Below are positions 28,653-36,524 of a stretch of 64,000 bases of DNA, piece after piece. Made by a program: the position numbers and the translations under genes. Each line of letters begins with the position of its first letter. The first letter of the stretch is position 1. Source of the stretch: Pseudomonas canadensis (GTDB lineage Bacteria; Pseudomonadota; Gammaproteobacteria; Pseudomonadales; Pseudomonadaceae); the NCBI RefSeq assembly GCF_000503215.1, contig NZ_AYTD01000016.1:62001-126000 (forward strand). Direction: 5' to 3'. The notes beneath the pieces are model-generated. The model saw only the letters and a program-made list of their open reading frames with translations, was not told where the DNA came from and did not search any database.

Positions 28653-29691
28653 CTTCGAACTCCATATCTTCGTCGTCTATTAATTTTTTACAGTCACTAT
28701 TTGTTCCTTCAATTCCTATTGCTCTGTAAAACTCTTCACGTAGCACGGCGACATCAGGAACTGCGACGAGATAGACCACACATTTTGCAGCAGTTACTCC
28801 ATGTTTTTCTAGCTGATTCGAGAGATTTTTCTGATGCCTATATCGATCAGCGGAGTATAAGCTTGCAAAATGTTCTTCATGCTTTCGAGGATCGCCATCA
28901 TCTACGGGTATGGTGTTTGCGAACAGTTTATTTTCCGAGTAACAAATAACTCCGATGGAGCGCTCTCTTTTTGGAAAGTCTTTTGTTGAGTATGGGTTCA
29001 GAAACTCAAGCAATTGCTCTCGCTCCTCACCTTTCAATACATCCAGATTACCCACATCGCCTATCAGTGCGTACTCTCTCAAGTACTGCTTCTTATTAGA
29101 ACCAAAGCCTGCCAAAGATTTTGCGTAGTCCCTTCCACCAGAGCTCGCCGTAGAAGTCACTTTCGACTCTAGAAAAAAAACCGTTAAAACTCCTCCTTCA
29201 AATCGCGCATGAATTCCATCCAATCCATGTACCGGCATATTATGGGAAGTTTTTAGGGACATTTTTGAAACGAGCTGTGCAGCACCAAGATGATGAAGAG
29301 CAACACTGTAAGCAAGAACCTCCCCAACTTCACTTGCTCGTTCAGGATAAGCGGAACGGAATTCAATGAAAGCGTCCTTAACAGCTCTCATCATTTTTGG
29401 CACAGCTCTAAGACTTGAGTTCTTTGCCTTACTCAACTCTAAGTAGAAAGCATCACGCCTCCTTCGACTCAAGACATAGTCCATCGAAGCGCTCGATAGA
29501 TGGTCGGCAAGTCCGTCAATATCTGGAATATCTTCGTTAAATCTCAGATGAAGAAGCCTCAGGGACGGATGCTGTTCCTTCTCTTCTGGTGTCTCAGTTA
29601 GGCAGCCGATAACCTTATCAAGGTCTGAGTCGTTCAGTAGCTTCTCTAAGGCGAGACCAATTAGAGTAGCGTCAGGGCTATCGCTCACCAT
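28645..29691 (-). CDS. hamA: HamA-like DUF1837 nuclease (Hachiman defence)
   Basis: A 348-aa DUF1837 protein. The core shows GEVLAYSVALHHLG, KMSLKTSHNMPVHGLDGIHA and FFLESK, with E124, D158 and E175-x-K177 in the order of a PD-(D/E)xK nuclease. In characterised Hachiman systems HamA is held inactive by HamB and degrades DNA once released, killing or arresting the infected cell. The N-terminal 90 residues are helical and variable. ATG 29691 follows AAGGAA closely; the next-codon GTG is an alternative. It is the first gene of the pair, close to the right end of the island. Confidence 0.87.
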   Translation of the reverse strand: MVSDSPDATLIGLALEKLLNDSDLDKVIGCLTETPEEKEQHPSLRLLHLRFNEDIPDIDGLADHLSSASMDYVLSRRRRDAFYLELSKAKNSSLRAVPKMMRAVKDAFIEFRSAYPERASEVGEVLAYSVALHHLGAAQLVSKMSLKTSHNMPVHGLDGIHARFEGGVLTVFFLESKVTSTASSGGRDYAKSLAGFGSNKKQYLREYALIGDVGNLDVLKGEEREQLLEFLNPYSTKDFPKRERSIGVICYSENKLFANTIPVDDGDPRKHEEHFASLYSADRYRHQKNLSNQLEKHGVTAAKCVVYLVAVPDVAVLREEFYRAIGIEGTNSDCKKLIDDEDMEFEDE

Positions 29692-29932
29692 GCTTTCCTT
29701 GCATTGAATTCTATTTCCTCGCAGATCGTTGAGGCATCAGGGCTACCGGACATGCCTGCTCGATGGTAGCAAAACGATAGCGCGCAAGCGATACCGCTGC
29801 TCGCCATAACCTGTGCTAGGTCCGAAGGCATTACCTCTACATTTCAAAACTCCGCATCACACTGGGCGACCGCTTTTTCAATGTCATTTGCAAGCATTGA
29901 AAAATGCTTCTAGGGCGCGTTTTTTGATAGTT

Positions 29933-29953
29933 GGTATTCCAAACAGTATTCCT
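29933..29953 (+). repeat. Right-end copy of the GGTATTCC tandem pair
   Basis: The 20 bp at 29933-29952 match those at 16037-16056 in 18 positions, differing only in the two bases between the units. They lie about 54 bp inside the right attachment site, mirroring the left copy inside the left site, as expected for integrase arm sites. Confidence 0.7.
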
Positions 29954-30006
29954 ACAAACATTTGAAAATAGGATTTACGATATAAATCAATTGGATATAG
30001 CACCGT

Positions 30007-30029
30007 TTCAACTTACCCCGGCCCCACCA
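30007..30029 (+). other. attR: degenerate copy of the ssrA 3' end
   Basis: This 23-bp segment matches the ssrA end at 15901-15923 in 19 positions, keeping TTCAA, CCCCGGC and CCACCA. It is followed 12 bp later by a tmRNA-like terminator. It most likely marks the right edge of the island, giving an insert of about 14.1 kb. Confidence 0.75.
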
Positions 30030-30041
30030 ATTCGAAGCATC

Positions 30042-30070
30042 AACAGAACCCGCCTAGTGCGGGTTTTGTT
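30042..30070 (+). terminator. Probable original ssrA terminator, displaced
   Basis: AACAGAACCCGC (30042-30053) pairs with GCGGGTTTTGTT (30059-30070) around CTAGT, with one G-T pair. No gene precedes it closely except the att copy, so it is best explained as the native ssrA terminator separated from the RNA gene by the island. Confidence 0.8.
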
Positions 30071-30282
30071 GTTTCTAGGGTTTGGAAAGCCCGACAGGAC
30101 GGACCTTCAGAATTTTCCTTCAAGCTACCGCGCCCTTGATGAACTGGCGCAACCCCCGCCACAACGCTAACTTCCCCCAGTCGCTGCTCATCAGCGACCG
30201 GCTTTGACAGGCCGAAAAGTGTAACCTTTCACACCCCTTGATAAGACGGCATGCTTGACGCACTCCGCCTCGTTCATGGCGG

Positions 30283-30347
30283 CTGTGCGTGGGGCATCTT
30301 CGGGTGCGCCGGGTTCCTACACTTCCGGTCTGTCAACCCGCGTACAG
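30283..30347 (+). ncRNA. Structured leader RNA upstream of the DUF6124-type gene
   Basis: Three stems form a three-way junction: CTGTGCG (30283-30289) with CGTACAG (30341-30347); GGCATC-TTCG-GGTGC with a UUCG tetraloop (about 30292-30310); GGGTT (30311-30315) with AACCC (30335-30339). A further stem CTGTTT/AAACAG (30361-30366, 30391-30396) lies just before the ribosome site GGGAG (30400-30404). The layout fits a cis-acting leader of the gene at 30412, though a separate small RNA is possible. The rest of 30071-30280 shows nothing recognisable. Confidence 0.55.
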
Positions 30348-30411
30348 TTGCCACCCATTCCTGTTTGACAGCAGGGGGCGGTAGCTCCTTAAACAGTGTG
30401 GGAGCTTCATT

Positions 30412-30663
30412 ATGAAAAAGATCACCCCCAATCCGCCCTCCGCAACCCTCTTCACCCTCGCCCCAGACATCACCCCCGAAACCCTGCTAATCCAAGCCAG
30501 CGAAACCCTCGCCTCCTTCAACGCCATGACCACCGACCTGGCTTTCGAACTCGAGGGCGCACACCGTCACAAGCTGCTGGCCACCCAGCAACTGGTCGTG
30601 CTGGGCGAACTGCTGGTCGAGCGCGTGCTGGTCCTCACCCAAGACACACAAACATTCCAGTAA
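30412..30663 (+). CDS. DUF6124 (DUF3077-like) small protein
   Basis: An 83-aa protein of a family common in fluorescent pseudomonads, with no known function. It starts MKKITPNPPSATLFTLAPD and has the characteristic ETLLIQASETLASFNAMTTD helix and a C-terminal helix LLATQQLVVLGELLVERVL. It is acidic and soluble, with no signal peptide. GGGAG lies 7 nt before the ATG. It is monocistronic between the structured leader and a strong terminator, which hints at control through the leader. Confidence 0.85.
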   Translation: MKKITPNPPSATLFTLAPDITPETLLIQASETLASFNAMTTDLAFELEGAHRHKLLATQQLVVLGELLVERVLVLTQDTQTFQ

Positions 30664-30665
30664 CA

Positions 30666-30700
30666 AAAAGGCCGAGACGCGTTCAGCGACTCGGCCTTTT
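30666..30700 (+). terminator. Rho-independent terminator
   Basis: AAAAGGCCGAG (30666-30676) pairs with CTCGGCCTTTT (30690-30700), with CGC/GCG pairing inside the loop. It ends the DUF6124-type gene. Confidence 0.92.
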
Positions 30701-30775
30701 GTTGTGCGTCTGGAATCCCGCCACACTTGCGATTACCCTGCTCTCCTCTATCAGACATCCGGAAGTCCGATACCC

Positions 30776-31801
30776 GTGTTCAAGCCACTCGCCGCTCTCG
30801 CCCTCGCCTGCGCCCCTCTGCTCGCAACCGCCGCCGACCTGGCCGGTGTCTGGACAGGCACCTTGGGCAAATCCGCGATCACCGTCTGTTTCAACGGTGC
30901 CCACGGCGCCAATGGCAGTTATTACTACCAACGGATCCTTACGCCCATTCAACTGACCCAAGCCAACGCCAGCGAGCCCTGGGTGGAAGAAGGCCAAACC
31001 GGTTTCTGGCAGTTGGACGACCCGCAGGGCGATACGTTGACCGGCACCTGGAGCAAAGCCTTGGGCGGCAAAGGCCTGGTGCTGACGCTCAAACGTGCGG
31101 ACTCGGACAGTTGCGCCAGCGACACCTACAACAACCCGCTGGAGGCGACGCCGCCTGCGGTGAAGGTCGAGAAGAAGACCTTCGCCGAACACGCCTATCA
31201 GGTGAAGACCCAAGGCGGGCAGGTCATCCTGAAACTCGAGGGCGACGGGGAAGCCATCGATAAGATCAACCGGGATCTCGCACGCATGGCCATCAATCCG
31301 GATGGCCAGACCGATTTTTATAGAGAGCGGCGCAACTCACTGGACCTGGGCGGCAGCACCACGACCAGCGAGATCACGGTGGAACCGTTCTACTGGTCAT
31401 CACAGTGGATCACCGTGCGTTTCTATCGCTGGTCGGCGGGGTACGGGCGCGGCGGAATCAGTTGGGGCCTGCACAGTTGGAACCTGCAAACCGGTGAAAA
31501 AGTCGACCCTTGGACGTGGTTGGGCGGCCATGAGGAATGGGACACGCCCTATTCGGGCCAGGTCAAACTGCCGGCCGCTTTCAGCACCTGGTTGGCCAAG
31601 CAGACCACCACGGATGAAGGATGCCCGGCCGTGACCAGCTATTCCTCGTTCGACTTGAGCTTCAACACCCAAGGGCTGCAACTGTCGACACCCGCTCAGG
31701 GCGATGGCTGCGATAACGAGCTGAGCTTCACTTGGGAGCAACTGCAGCCCGTGCTGAGCCCGCAAGGTCAAGCCGCACTGCCTAGCTTGATGGCTCCCTG
31801 A
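30776..31801 (+). CDS. Exported protein of unknown function
   Basis: A 341-aa product with a Sec signal (FKPLAALALACAPLLATAA) after a GTG start at 30776; GGAAG is 10 nt upstream. The mature protein has a lipocalin-like opening (LAGVWTGTLGKSAITVCFNG), a repeated sheet-rich pattern with many tryptophans and tyrosines, and four cysteines that could form disulfides. I do not recognise a family. It is probably periplasmic. It stands alone between two terminator-like gaps. Confidence 0.75.
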   Translation: MFKPLAALALACAPLLATAADLAGVWTGTLGKSAITVCFNGAHGANGSYYYQRILTPIQLTQANASEPWVEEGQTGFWQLDDPQGDTLTGTWSKALGGKGLVLTLKRADSDSCASDTYNNPLEATPPAVKVEKKTFAEHAYQVKTQGGQVILKLEGDGEAIDKINRDLARMAINPDGQTDFYRERRNSLDLGGSTTTSEITVEPFYWSSQWITVRFYRWSAGYGRGGISWGLHSWNLQTGEKVDPWTWLGGHEEWDTPYSGQVKLPAAFSTWLAKQTTTDEGCPAVTSYSSFDLSFNTQGLQLSTPAQGDGCDNELSFTWEQLQPVLSPQGQAALPSLMAP

Positions 31802-31917
31802 CCGACCTTACAAAAAACCAACACTCGTTCACGAAATATTCAGAAACGCCCACGGATACTAGCCCATTGCAATGACCGTTCCCCCGGACGGTCCTCCTGC
31901 CCTGGTAGCCACACTCC

Positions 31918-33351
31918 ATGACGCGCCCTGCTCCCCTGCTGCTCCTGCTTGCTGGTCTGTTGTTCTTCTTTGCCCTGGGAAACCATGAGCTGCAAGGCTC
32001 CACCGAAGCCCGCGTCGCCGGGATCGCCATGGCCATGCACCTGGACAATAACTGGGTAGTGCCCCAGTTGTTTCGCGAGCCCTTCCTGGAAAAACCGCCC
32101 CTGAGCCTGTGGATAGACGCCGGGGCGATTCGCCTGTTCGGCGGCACCACTTGGGCGGTACGCCTGGCCTCGGCGTTTGCCGGGTTGTTCAGCGTGATGC
32201 TGCTTTACACGATGCTGCGCCGGTTCGGACGACCGCAGACGCTGGCGTTCAGCGCCGCGTTGATTCTGGCGACCATGGCTAGCTACTGGAGCAATGTGCG
32301 CGGTGTCGGTGAGGATTCGCTGCTCACCCTCGGCGTGACCACCGCGTTGCTGGCGTTCTACCAAGCCGTACGACCCGACCGCCAAGGTTCCAGCACAGGC
32401 GCATGGGCACTGTTTACCGCCGGGATGGTGATCGCTACCCTCAGCAAAGGCGTGCTGGGCCTCGCCATGCCGGGCATTGTGATTTTCGCGTACCTGGCCA
32501 GCACCAGCCTGATGGACAAACGCCTGCAGATTGGCGACTGGCTCAAGCCAGCGCTGTTTACCTTGCTGGCGCTGGTGCCGCTGATGATCTGGCTGGGGTT
32601 CCTGTTCCAACGCGGCGGCATGCAGGCGGTGGCCGAAGTGTTGCTGACCAACAGCGTCGGCCGTTTCAGCGGCTCGTTTGTCGAGGCCGGGCATTACGAG
32701 CCGTTCTACTACTACATCGCCAAGCTGCCCGAGGCGTTCCTGCCGTGGAATATTCTGGTGTACCTGGGTCTGTGGCATTTCCGCAAAAGCCTGGTGCACA
32801 ACCGCTACCACCTGTTCTTCAGCGTCTGGCTGGTGGCACAGTTCACCCTGCTGACCCTGGCGTCGAGCAAACGCACCGTTTACCTGATGGCACTCGCGCC
32901 AGCCGCCGCCGTCCTGGCAGCGGAATATGCGCGGGTGCTGCTGGACTGGCTGAAAACCCACAAACCCGCGCTGCACAAGCATCACAAAACGGTAGTGGGC
33001 AGCGTGTTCACTCTGGCCGTGGGGTGCTACCTGATCGCCGCCTTCTGGTTCGCCCCCAGAGCGGATGTGCGCCAGTCGTTCGTACCGGTGATCAGCCAGG
33101 TTCAGACGTTGAAAGATGAAGGCAGGGAGGTGGTGCTGTACCGGCCCAACGAGCGCATCGCCGGGGCCAGCGTGTTTTACCTGCAGGCCTATTTACCGAT
33201 TCTGCAAACCGAGGCCGAGTTGCACAGTTACCTCGGCGCCAAGCCCGGCAACGTTGCGCTGCTGGACCATACCGATGACCTGGCGGCCCCGGTAAAGGTG
33301 ATCAAGCAAATGTCGATCAATCGCCAGCCTTACTACTTCGTGGAGCAGTAA
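31918..33351 (+). CDS. ArnT/PMT-like membrane glycosyltransferase
   Basis: A 477-aa polytopic membrane protein of the GT-C fold (family GT83-like). The N-terminal membrane helix is followed by the first periplasmic loop with STEARVAGIAMAMHL and the segment FLEKPPLSLWIDA, the catalytic-acid and lipid-substrate region of ArnT-type enzymes; about 10-11 further helices follow. Such enzymes transfer sugars from undecaprenyl-phosphate carriers to lipid A or surface polymers. It is shorter than true ArnT (about 550 aa) and has no arn operon beside it, so the sugar and acceptor are unknown. ATG at 31918. Confidence 0.82.
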   Translation: MTRPAPLLLLLAGLLFFFALGNHELQGSTEARVAGIAMAMHLDNNWVVPQLFREPFLEKPPLSLWIDAGAIRLFGGTTWAVRLASAFAGLFSVMLLYTMLRRFGRPQTLAFSAALILATMASYWSNVRGVGEDSLLTLGVTTALLAFYQAVRPDRQGSSTGAWALFTAGMVIATLSKGVLGLAMPGIVIFAYLASTSLMDKRLQIGDWLKPALFTLLALVPLMIWLGFLFQRGGMQAVAEVLLTNSVGRFSGSFVEAGHYEPFYYYIAKLPEAFLPWNILVYLGLWHFRKSLVHNRYHLFFSVWLVAQFTLLTLASSKRTVYLMALAPAAAVLAAEYARVLLDWLKTHKPALHKHHKTVVGSVFTLAVGCYLIAAFWFAPRADVRQSFVPVISQVQTLKDEGREVVLYRPNERIAGASVFYLQAYLPILQTEAELHSYLGAKPGNVALLDHTDDLAAPVKVIKQMSINRQPYYFVEQ

Positions 33352-33366
33352 GGCCAGCGCAGGGCA

Positions 33367-33855
33367 TCAGTGCTTGGTGACCTTGTCCAGGTAACCCATG
33401 GCAAACGCCGAGATCACAAACGTCATGTGGATGATCACGTACCACATCAAGTGCTGCGGATCGACGTTCTTGGCGTCCATGAAGATGCGCAGCAAGTGGA
33501 TGGAGGAAATCGCCACGATGGAGGCCGCCACTTTCATCTTCAGCGACGAAGAATCCATGGTGCCCAGCCAGTTGAGCTTTTCCTTGTTTTCATCGATATC
33601 CAGCTGCGAGACAAAGTTCTCGTAGCCGGAAATCATCACCATCACCAGCAAGCCACCGACCAGTGCCATGTCGATCAACGACAGCAGCACCAGGATCAGC
33701 TCGGACTCGGCCATCGAGAACACGCTCGGCAGCAGGTGAATCACTTCCTGGAAGAATTTCAGCGCCAGCGCCAGCAACCCCAGGGACAAGCCGAAATAAA
33801 TAGGCGCCAGCAGCCAGCGCGAGGCGTACATAGCATTTTCGATAAAGCGTTCCAT
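33367..33855 (-). CDS. UPF0114 (YqhA) membrane protein
   Basis: A 162-aa inner-membrane protein with four predicted helices, matching the UPF0114/YqhA family: MERFIENAMYASRWLLAPIY at the start and the conserved MISGYENFVSQLD and LGTMDSSSLKMKVAASIVAIS segments. The function is not known. It converges with the glycosyltransferase gene, 16 bp apart, and is divergent from the lipoprotein gene that follows. Confidence 0.9.
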   Translation of the reverse strand: MERFIENAMYASRWLLAPIYFGLSLGLLALALKFFQEVIHLLPSVFSMAESELILVLLSLIDMALVGGLLVMVMISGYENFVSQLDIDENKEKLNWLGTMDSSSLKMKVAASIVAISSIHLLRIFMDAKNVDPQHLMWYVIIHMTFVISAFAMGYLDKVTKH

Positions 33856-34021
33856 TGGATCTCACACAGCTAGGCTAGAAATGGCGGCGAGTATACCAGC
33901 CGCCACAAGACAGCTGTAACCGCGAGAAAACTGACCTGTGCGGCATCTGTAAGAGAATTTTTCTGCTAGTGTCGAGCCCAATTACAACTCCGCTCGATGA
34001 CGTCGGACAGGAAAAACTCAG

Positions 34022-35845
34022 ATGATGGATGTGCGATCCCCTTTGGCCAGTATCGGCCTGTGCGCGGCATTGCTGCTGGCTGGCGGCTGCTCCCCCAGCG
34101 ACGAGCAGAAGCAAACCACCCTCGAAGAGAAAACCGCCAAGTTCGAACAATCCCTCGACAGCATCCAGGACCCCAAGCTGCGCGACGCCGTCGCTGACCT
34201 GGGGGGGTCGCTGCTGTTGCTGGAGCGGGCGCGGGTCAAGCTCGCCACCAAGCCCATCGAAACCGAATACGGCGACGACACCCTGGCCCTGCTCAAGCAC
34301 TACCCCACGCCCCAGGCGCTGGTGGACACTTACATCAATGGCCTGTTCGTGCTGCGCAAGACCTCCCATTCCGACTACCTGACGGATTTACAGCCGGTCT
34401 TCCCCTTTAACTTCAACGTCCCCGACCAATTCCCCTTCCCCCATGGGCTGGAATGGCAATCGGTGACCCTGAGCAACAACAAGGTGATCCCCTTCCAGCC
34501 GGAATGGTCGGAAACCGATCCGGGCATCCAACTGAGCCCCAGCAGTTCCAACCTGACCAACCCCGATGACCTGACGGTGACCTACCCGTTCATCGAGGGG
34601 ATCGAGACGGAAAACAAGAGCCAGCCACAGCCTGTCAGCCTCAAGGGCACAGTTGAAGTGGTGGCGCCGGGCAAGGTGCTGACCTTTGATCTGTCGAAAA
34701 AGGACGTGGGCCACAAGCGCACCGAAGGCAACATCACCCTCAACCTGGTCTTGCTGGAAAAAAACTACGCCGAGATCGAGCTGACCAACAGCCAGCCACT
34801 GGCATCGGAAGTCGGCGACGAATCGCCTAACCCTCTGCTGGTGCAGGCGCGGGACAGCACCGGGCAGTTCCTCACACGCTCGGGTTCGATCAACGAAAGC
34901 AACGCCCAAGTCACGTTCTACGAGAAACAACTGGCCGAAATGCAAAAGCAGAAGGCTTGGTCGGAGGCCTTCGAAAAACAGCTGACCGATGAGCAGAAAG
35001 CCTTCGAACGCAAGCAGAGCAGCCATTACGCCAAGGTGTACTTCAATGGCGAGATCGACAACCTGCAAGTCAACGTGCTGGATTTTTCCACCGCCACACG
35101 CACCCGCAAAGACCTCGACCTGCCGGTGCTGCGCTTCGACAAGAACAGCCTGCAGAAAACCGTGCAGGCCCTGCCAATGCCAGTCACCGTGTATGACGAC
35201 AGCGCTGCCAACTGGCTCAAAGACGCGAGCATGACCGAGGACCAGCTGAAAAACAGCGTCACCATCAGCCAGTCGGTCGAAGACGCCAGCGCGGCGCACA
35301 TCGTGTTTGACCACCCATTCACCTTCAATGACGACCTGGTGGGCAGCGAGCGCAACAGCAGTGAATCACCGGTGACCTTCTTCACCGCCGACGAAAAAGG
35401 CGAGCGCGGCGAGCCGATCGAGCTGCCGACCGAGGCCTTTGAGCTGAACCCGGCACGCGGCACCCTGACTTATGACCTCAATCTGTTCCCGGAAAATCCG
35501 GCCTTTGTAGTGGGCTCGATTCCGCTGTTCCTGGCGACCATCGATAAAAACGAGATTGACGCGAGCAAGCTGCCCAAAGGGCTCGAACTCAAAGACAACG
35601 CGCTGATCGTCGACCAGAAGGCCTTTCCCGCTGACAGCTGGCGTTTCTACGCCAAGGACGCCAGCGGCAATTACCTCAAGGAAATCCTCGGCGTCAGCCA
35701 CCGCGCCGAGGAATACGGCACAGCGATGTTTGACGTGCATTACTTCTACGGCCAGCCGACCACCCTGGAAAGCTACCAGCGCACCGACCTGAGCACCGTG
35801 CAATATGGCTTCGAGGTCAAGCTGGACAAACCCGAGAGCAAGTAG
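34022..35845 (+). CDS. Large lipoprotein of unknown function
   Basis: A 607-aa product with a lipoprotein signal (LCAALLLAGGC, lipobox LAGGC) followed by a charged linker with coiled-coil character. The body is rich in beta strands and has a helical insert near residue 310 (EKQLAEMQKQKAWSEAFEKQ). It has no catalytic motif I can identify and should be anchored in the outer or inner membrane facing the periplasm. Two adjacent ATG codons allow starts at 34022 or 34025; AGGA lies about 9 nt upstream. No operon partner. Confidence 0.75.
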   Translation: MMDVRSPLASIGLCAALLLAGGCSPSDEQKQTTLEEKTAKFEQSLDSIQDPKLRDAVADLGGSLLLLERARVKLATKPIETEYGDDTLALLKHYPTPQALVDTYINGLFVLRKTSHSDYLTDLQPVFPFNFNVPDQFPFPHGLEWQSVTLSNNKVIPFQPEWSETDPGIQLSPSSSNLTNPDDLTVTYPFIEGIETENKSQPQPVSLKGTVEVVAPGKVLTFDLSKKDVGHKRTEGNITLNLVLLEKNYAEIELTNSQPLASEVGDESPNPLLVQARDSTGQFLTRSGSINESNAQVTFYEKQLAEMQKQKAWSEAFEKQLTDEQKAFERKQSSHYAKVYFNGEIDNLQVNVLDFSTATRTRKDLDLPVLRFDKNSLQKTVQALPMPVTVYDDSAANWLKDASMTEDQLKNSVTISQSVEDASAAHIVFDHPFTFNDDLVGSERNSSESPVTFFTADEKGERGEPIELPTEAFELNPARGTLTYDLNLFPENPAFVVGSIPLFLATIDKNEIDASKLPKGLELKDNALIVDQKAFPADSWRFYAKDASGNYLKEILGVSHRAEEYGTAMFDVHYFYGQPTTLESYQRTDLSTVQYGFEVKLDKPESK

Positions 35846-35848
35846 CGG

Positions 35849-36157
35849 TCAGTGGTGGGTGGCACCGTTGAGCTGTCGCAGATGGGCCTGCATGTGCAGG
35901 CACCAGATCTGCGGGTCACCCGCCTTCTCGTAGCCGTGCTGGGTCAGGCTGTCCACAATGGATTCCAGAATATTTTCTGCCGCGAAGGGCCCGGGGAACG
36001 GGCCTTGAGACTTGATGGTGGAAGGTTGTTCACCGGTCATTCCGGCGGCAAACAACAACGTCCACATCCCGTTATCCCCCGCGAGAGGGCGAATGGAACA
36101 TTCGATACGGGTGACCAGGCCGAAGCACTGGCGGGTAAGGCAAAGGTTGCGCGGCAT
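35849..36157 (-). CDS. Hypothetical 102-aa protein
   Basis: The ATG at 36157 (MPRNLCLTRQCFGLVTRIEC) has GAGGG 8 nt upstream; a TTG start at 36187 is less likely. The protein is soluble, with cysteines near both ends, and I do not recognise a domain. Its coding frame shares codon usage with the core genes and it ends 3 bp after the convergent lipoprotein stop. Confidence 0.6.
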   Translation of the reverse strand: MPRNLCLTRQCFGLVTRIECSIRPLAGDNGMWTLLFAAGMTGEQPSTIKSQGPFPGPFAAENILESIVDSLTQHGYEKAGDPQIWCLHMQAHLRQLNGATHH

Positions 36158-36340
36158 GGCGGCGACCCTCGGTAGATCGGTGTTCAACCTGCGCCTGGGG
36201 CGAGGCTGTTTCTATCCAGCGACTCCTGTGGATATCCCTTGAGCACAGAATAGAAGAAAACCACGACAAACCAAGGTTGTAGGGACCAACGGCCATTGGC
36301 CCTACAGCTGCGCCAATTTTGTGACGGTTTTGCCCGTGAT

Positions 36341-36472
36341 GTGGTGAGCGGGATTGCCCCGCGCTGGGCTGCGAAGCGGCCCCAGTGGGACCGGTGCGGT
36401 GTGCCAGTGAGATTGAATTGTCTGGTTTTGGGGCTGCTTCGCAGCCCGGCGCGGGGCAAGCCCGCTCACCAC
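36341..36472. repeat. REPIN (paired inverted REPs, 44-bp arms)
   Basis: Arms at 36341-36384 and 36429-36472 are inverted copies matching in 41 of 44 positions, with the P. fluorescens REP core GAGCGGG-TTGCCCCGCG. The 44-bp centre is unique. It fills the gap 36158-36524 between two genes. These units are moved by RAYT transposases encoded elsewhere. Confidence 0.85.
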
Positions 36473-36524
36473 AACAAGCGTGCTCACCACCACAGCCCAC
36501 CAGTCACGACAACTCACTCAGCCA

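Noticed and set aside
31840..32985. 381-codon minus-strand frame
   Set aside because: Antisense of the membrane glycosyltransferase gene.
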